Part shown: positions 60,951 to 64,000 of the stretch, piece after piece
How the letters are laid out: the number at the start of each line of letters is the position of its first letter
Numbering within the stretch: the stretch's first letter is position 1
Position numbers and translations under genes: made by a program
DNA from: Hydra vulgaris
Taxonomy: Eukaryota; Cnidaria; Hydrozoa; Anthoathecata; Hydridae
Direction: 5' to 3'
Assembly (NCBI RefSeq): GCF_038396675.1
Contig: NC_088926.1
Location: 28,736,001-28,800,000, forward strand
DNA length: 64,000 nucleotides
The notes under the pieces: model-generated
The model's database searches: none
What the model was told of the DNA's origin: nothing
What the model saw: the letters and a program-made list of their open reading frames with translations, nothing else

Positions 60951-61516
60951 GCTACTTGTTAACTTTAATGACAAATAACTTATGTTTCATAACGAAAATG
61001 AGCTTAGCTTAGGAATCGCTCAAAAAAATCAGCGTAAAAAAACGGTAATATAATGAAATAATTAAAAAAACAAGAAGGTTACCTGAATTGTTGAAATGTC
61101 TGTTTGTTTTTACTTTTTAATTTTAGACAATGTGTTTAGTTAAAAAGTTTTTCTTTTTTTTTCACATTTATTTTTTATTTAAAACAATCATCTATCTATT
61201 TTCCCGGTTACTACCGCCGGAGTATCTTTACCTCCAGCCCCAAGTGCTACAGTACCGCTCATCCCCCCCCCCTCCCTCTTGACCAAAATATACGGAATAT
61301 TAAAAAATAATAATAAAAAAGGTAAAAATAAAATAATAAAGAAACCAAAGTGTTATCGCAGAGCATCAGTCTTCGAAACGTCCTAATGATGATAGTCATA
61401 ATGTGATTAAAGTGAGATTTAAACACTCACTCAGTTTATGAAGCATGAACTAAAAATTTCGAATAGGTTTCGCATGTTTTAGTGTAATGTCAGTTAAATA
61501 GTGCTATTAATTTAAA
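60951..61516. other. Upstream region of the METTL22-like gene
   Basis: AT-rich, with a GC-richer, C-run-containing patch at 61200-61290. The pyrimidine-rich CATGTTTTAG near 61470-61482 could be a trans-splice or intron acceptor for the gene that follows; this is speculative. Confidence 0.35.
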
Positions 61517-62486
61517 ATGAACCACGATATTTTTGTTTTATCTGAAGTTCACTTATGCAAAACTAAAAACAAGATTTCTAGTGAAAAATATATAACTCGG
61601 TTTTGTATCAAATGTTCGACACATATAGAACCAAAGTCAATTCCTTTAACCGAAAACACGATCGACTACGATAGTGATGGAGATTTAAATACTAACAGAA
61701 CTGAGTTTGATAATAACGCTATAACACTAACGATTATTCATTGTAATAGTACTCATTTAAATAATGTTGGTAAGCAAGTGTGGGCAGCATCTCTGTTGAT
61801 GGCGGATTATATTATATACAGTGACGTATTTAAAGATTGTTATTGCATTGAACTTGGTGCTGGAGTTGGAATTTGTTCTATTCTTGCTTCATTTAAAGCT
61901 TCTCATGTATTTTCTACTGATAAAGAAAATGACATTTTGTGTTTAAATCAAGAAAACTATGAATTAAATTGTTTTATGAGATATTATTTTCAATAGTATT
62001 CCACAAAAAAACAGATCAAGACCTAAATGTATCTTTCAGAAAATTAAACTGGTTTAATGTTGAAAAACAACATAATGAAGTAAGTTTAAATCATTTTCTT
62101 TTAGATTTAAATTTACAAGATAGCAACTCTGAATTTTCTTGGATAGATAAAGACTGCTTGGTAATAGAAAAAACAAATATAATTATAGCTGCTGATTGCA
62201 TATATGATGAAGAGCTTACTGATCAACTTTTTCATGTGATATTTACATTTTCTCAAATATCAAATTTTGATGTTATTGTGTTTTTTTCCATAGAAAACGA
62301 CTGAATTTTTCTATAGAAGAATTAGATGTTTCTTCTCCTTCTTATGAACATTTCCGTAATTTGCTACATTGTTATAGTAGTTCCAATAACATATCTATAA
62401 CAAACATTCCACTTGATTTTCCGATTTTTGTTGATTATGAACGATCAAGTTATCTTGAATTATGGAGAATTGATATTTTCAAATAA
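61517..62486 (+). CDS. METTL22: METTL22-like lysine methyltransferase (two apparent frameshifts)
   Basis: A family-16-type S-adenosylmethionine-dependent methyltransferase. In mammals METTL22 trimethylates a lysine of the nuclear protein KIN17. Seen here: VLSEVHL near the start, DGDLN (res 55-59), NVGKQVWAASLLMADYI (83-99), motif I IELGAGVG (111-118), the acidic STDKE (133-137), KLNWF, the post-motif DCIYDEELTD, RLNFSIEELDV and the C-terminal YERSSYLELWRI. The frame shifts near 61970-62000 (next frame 61969-62304) and again near 62295, where an A run appears one base short. About 323 codons, against roughly 400 in vertebrates, the N-terminus being shorter. It is intronless across the whole domain. 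It may be a real single-exon gene with sequencing errors, or a retrocopy decaying into a pseudogene. Confidence 0.82.
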
Positions 62487-64000
62487 AATTCTTTGTAAAA
62501 GTAGTTTCTTTGTAAAAGTATTATAACTTTACTAGTATATATTGTAAATTAAAATGAATTTTCAGTCATCATCATTGTCGTCATCATCATCATCGCAATT
62601 TTCATTGTTGTTGTCATCATTACAGTTTTTCTACTCTTGGAAAGTAATAACTAAACAAATTATGCAATTTTTTTAACTCTTTTTTTTCCAGAAACTATGG
62701 TGTGATATGCTAAATTTAGTCATTTTAAGTTCGCATTTTTACATTAAAAGTGATCGTTTTTAAGAAATTATTTTTTTTAGCAAGACTGTCTCTTCAAGCC
62801 TTGTGATCTCAAAACCACAAAATAGATAATTTAGGCATAGTGCTTGTGTGGTGTTAAATTAATCTCACTTATAGAAAAAATGAATTAACTTTAAAGATGT
62901 TGCACACAAGTTCAGTTCTTTAAAATAACTTAAACAGGTTTTCTAGATCACTTAAAAAATTTAAATGCAACATTAAATAGAGCAATATGAACTTTTATTA
63001 AAATAGCTTCTGACCTATCATTATCAACATATCGATCTCTTTAAACCTTGTTGGACAAAGTTGTTAAAATCAATATTAGTTTCAAAAAGTGACCCAGACA
63101 ATTCATCTGTATGTTGTGTTGACAATAGCCTTATTCCAATCACTTCTATTCAAGCAATTTGTCTATTTGTTAAACAACTAGTTTTGCTTCTTATCAACAT
63201 CCTCAATAAAGCTATTTTTTTAAATTAAAATTTACTTAATTTAAAAAAAAAACCATTTTATCTAGCTCTTACATGCATGTCTTATATAGATAAAAAAAAA
63301 ATGACATTTACTCTTTAAAACCAAATTATTGAATACAAAAATTTAAGGTTATTTTTCTTACAGTTATGTTGAAACATTCAAATACTTTTTATATGATTGT
63401 ATTAAAAATATATTACAATACCTAGCATATATTGTTACTGTTTTTAACATTGCTATAAGTTCCCATGATGTTAAATTAATTCTGTATTGGAACAAGTAAG
63501 GTCCTTTAGCTTTAGTAAAGGCAAACTTTTTTTTTCTACTGTATTTACTTCCCCAAGGCAGTAACTACTACATTCAAAGTGGCTATTTTTTTTATTTATT
63601 AACTTTTTCTCAACCATATAGCTCTGAAACACAATCTTTGACAAAAATGAATAGGAAAAATTAATTTATTTAAGATGGTAATAAGGAAAAAAAAGCAGAT
63701 CTAAAATCTCAAATTTATTTGTGGATAAGAAAAAGCTGTTAACCTAGGGTTGTAATTTTCTTAGTGATAGAATCACAACAAAAATTCTCAGCCCTGGTCA
63801 GGTTAACACCATGAAAGAGGTTTGGTGGTAAAATATTGTTAACCCTTTCAGTCCTAGACAAAATACAGTAAAATAATTGCAAGTGAAATTTTATCATCGG
63901 TTTAAAAGCTTTAAAACAAAAAAATATTTGCCAGAATTTCACAAATAAGACCTTGTTTTGTTAGTCAGAAAAATGGTTGTCAAACTAATTTTTTAAGTCT
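62487..64000. other. Downstream AT-rich stretch
   Basis: A degenerate (TCA)n patch at 62565-62600; otherwise no gene recognised. The short minus frame at 63739-63942 has no support. Confidence 0.45.

Overview
The window is AT-rich, intron-poor metazoan DNA dominated by transposable elements. U1 snRNA genes, a THAP/P-element transposase, a Tx1/L1-type LINE, hAT (ZMYM-like) relics, tRNA-derived SINEs and a METTL22-like gene all indicate an animal. The base composition and repeat mix fit a cnidarian such as Hydra best; the species is inferred, not proven.

Positions 1-36631 form one giant inverted repeat. The left arm (1-18378) and right arm (18515-36631) read as reverse complements around a 136-bp unique spacer (18379-18514). 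Pairing is continuous to base 1, so the left arm may extend beyond the window. The arms look essentially identical for several kb beside the spacer. They diverge mainly by small indels in the right-arm block at about 21.7-26.7 kb, and less in the LINE and hAT parts. From the centre outward each arm holds: an intact U1 snRNA gene (copy C); a decayed LINE ORF1 fragment; a tRNA-derived SINE; a P-superfamily element with a broken THAP transposase; a second U1 gene (copy B); a short 5' U1 fragment; a 5.5-kb Tx1/L1-like LINE; two hairpins; the 3' part of the same U1 (copy A); and an internally deleted hAT element. The two U1 pieces around the LINE meet at U1 nucleotide 28/29, so a U1 gene appears to be split by the LINE. 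The palindrome may be a real chromosomal structure or a fold-back sequencing/assembly artefact, and sequence alone cannot decide.

Positions 36632-64000 are single-copy in this window. They hold a hAT relic (39.1 kb); a 4.2-kb DNA transposon with roughly 520-bp terminal inverted repeats and a transposase-like gene of a family I cannot name, carrying a SINE in one repeat; a 400-bp fold-back; a hAT-like element rich in GAGCTCG words; a TA-flanked MITE; and one probable exon of an unidentified gene (47.7 kb). Further right are an 0.88-kb inverted-repeat element; a 6.5-kb region bounded by CCCAGTG termini with CATGTGGG-type repeats, containing a P element with a perfect 8-bp target duplication and a 2.1-kb inverted-repeat element; a CR1/Jockey-like LINE 3' end with poly(A); a third hAT relic; and an intronless METTL22-like methyltransferase gene (61.5-62.5 kb) with two apparent single-base frameshifts.

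Apart from the U1 genes, METTL22 and the 47.7-kb exon, I see no convincing host genes.
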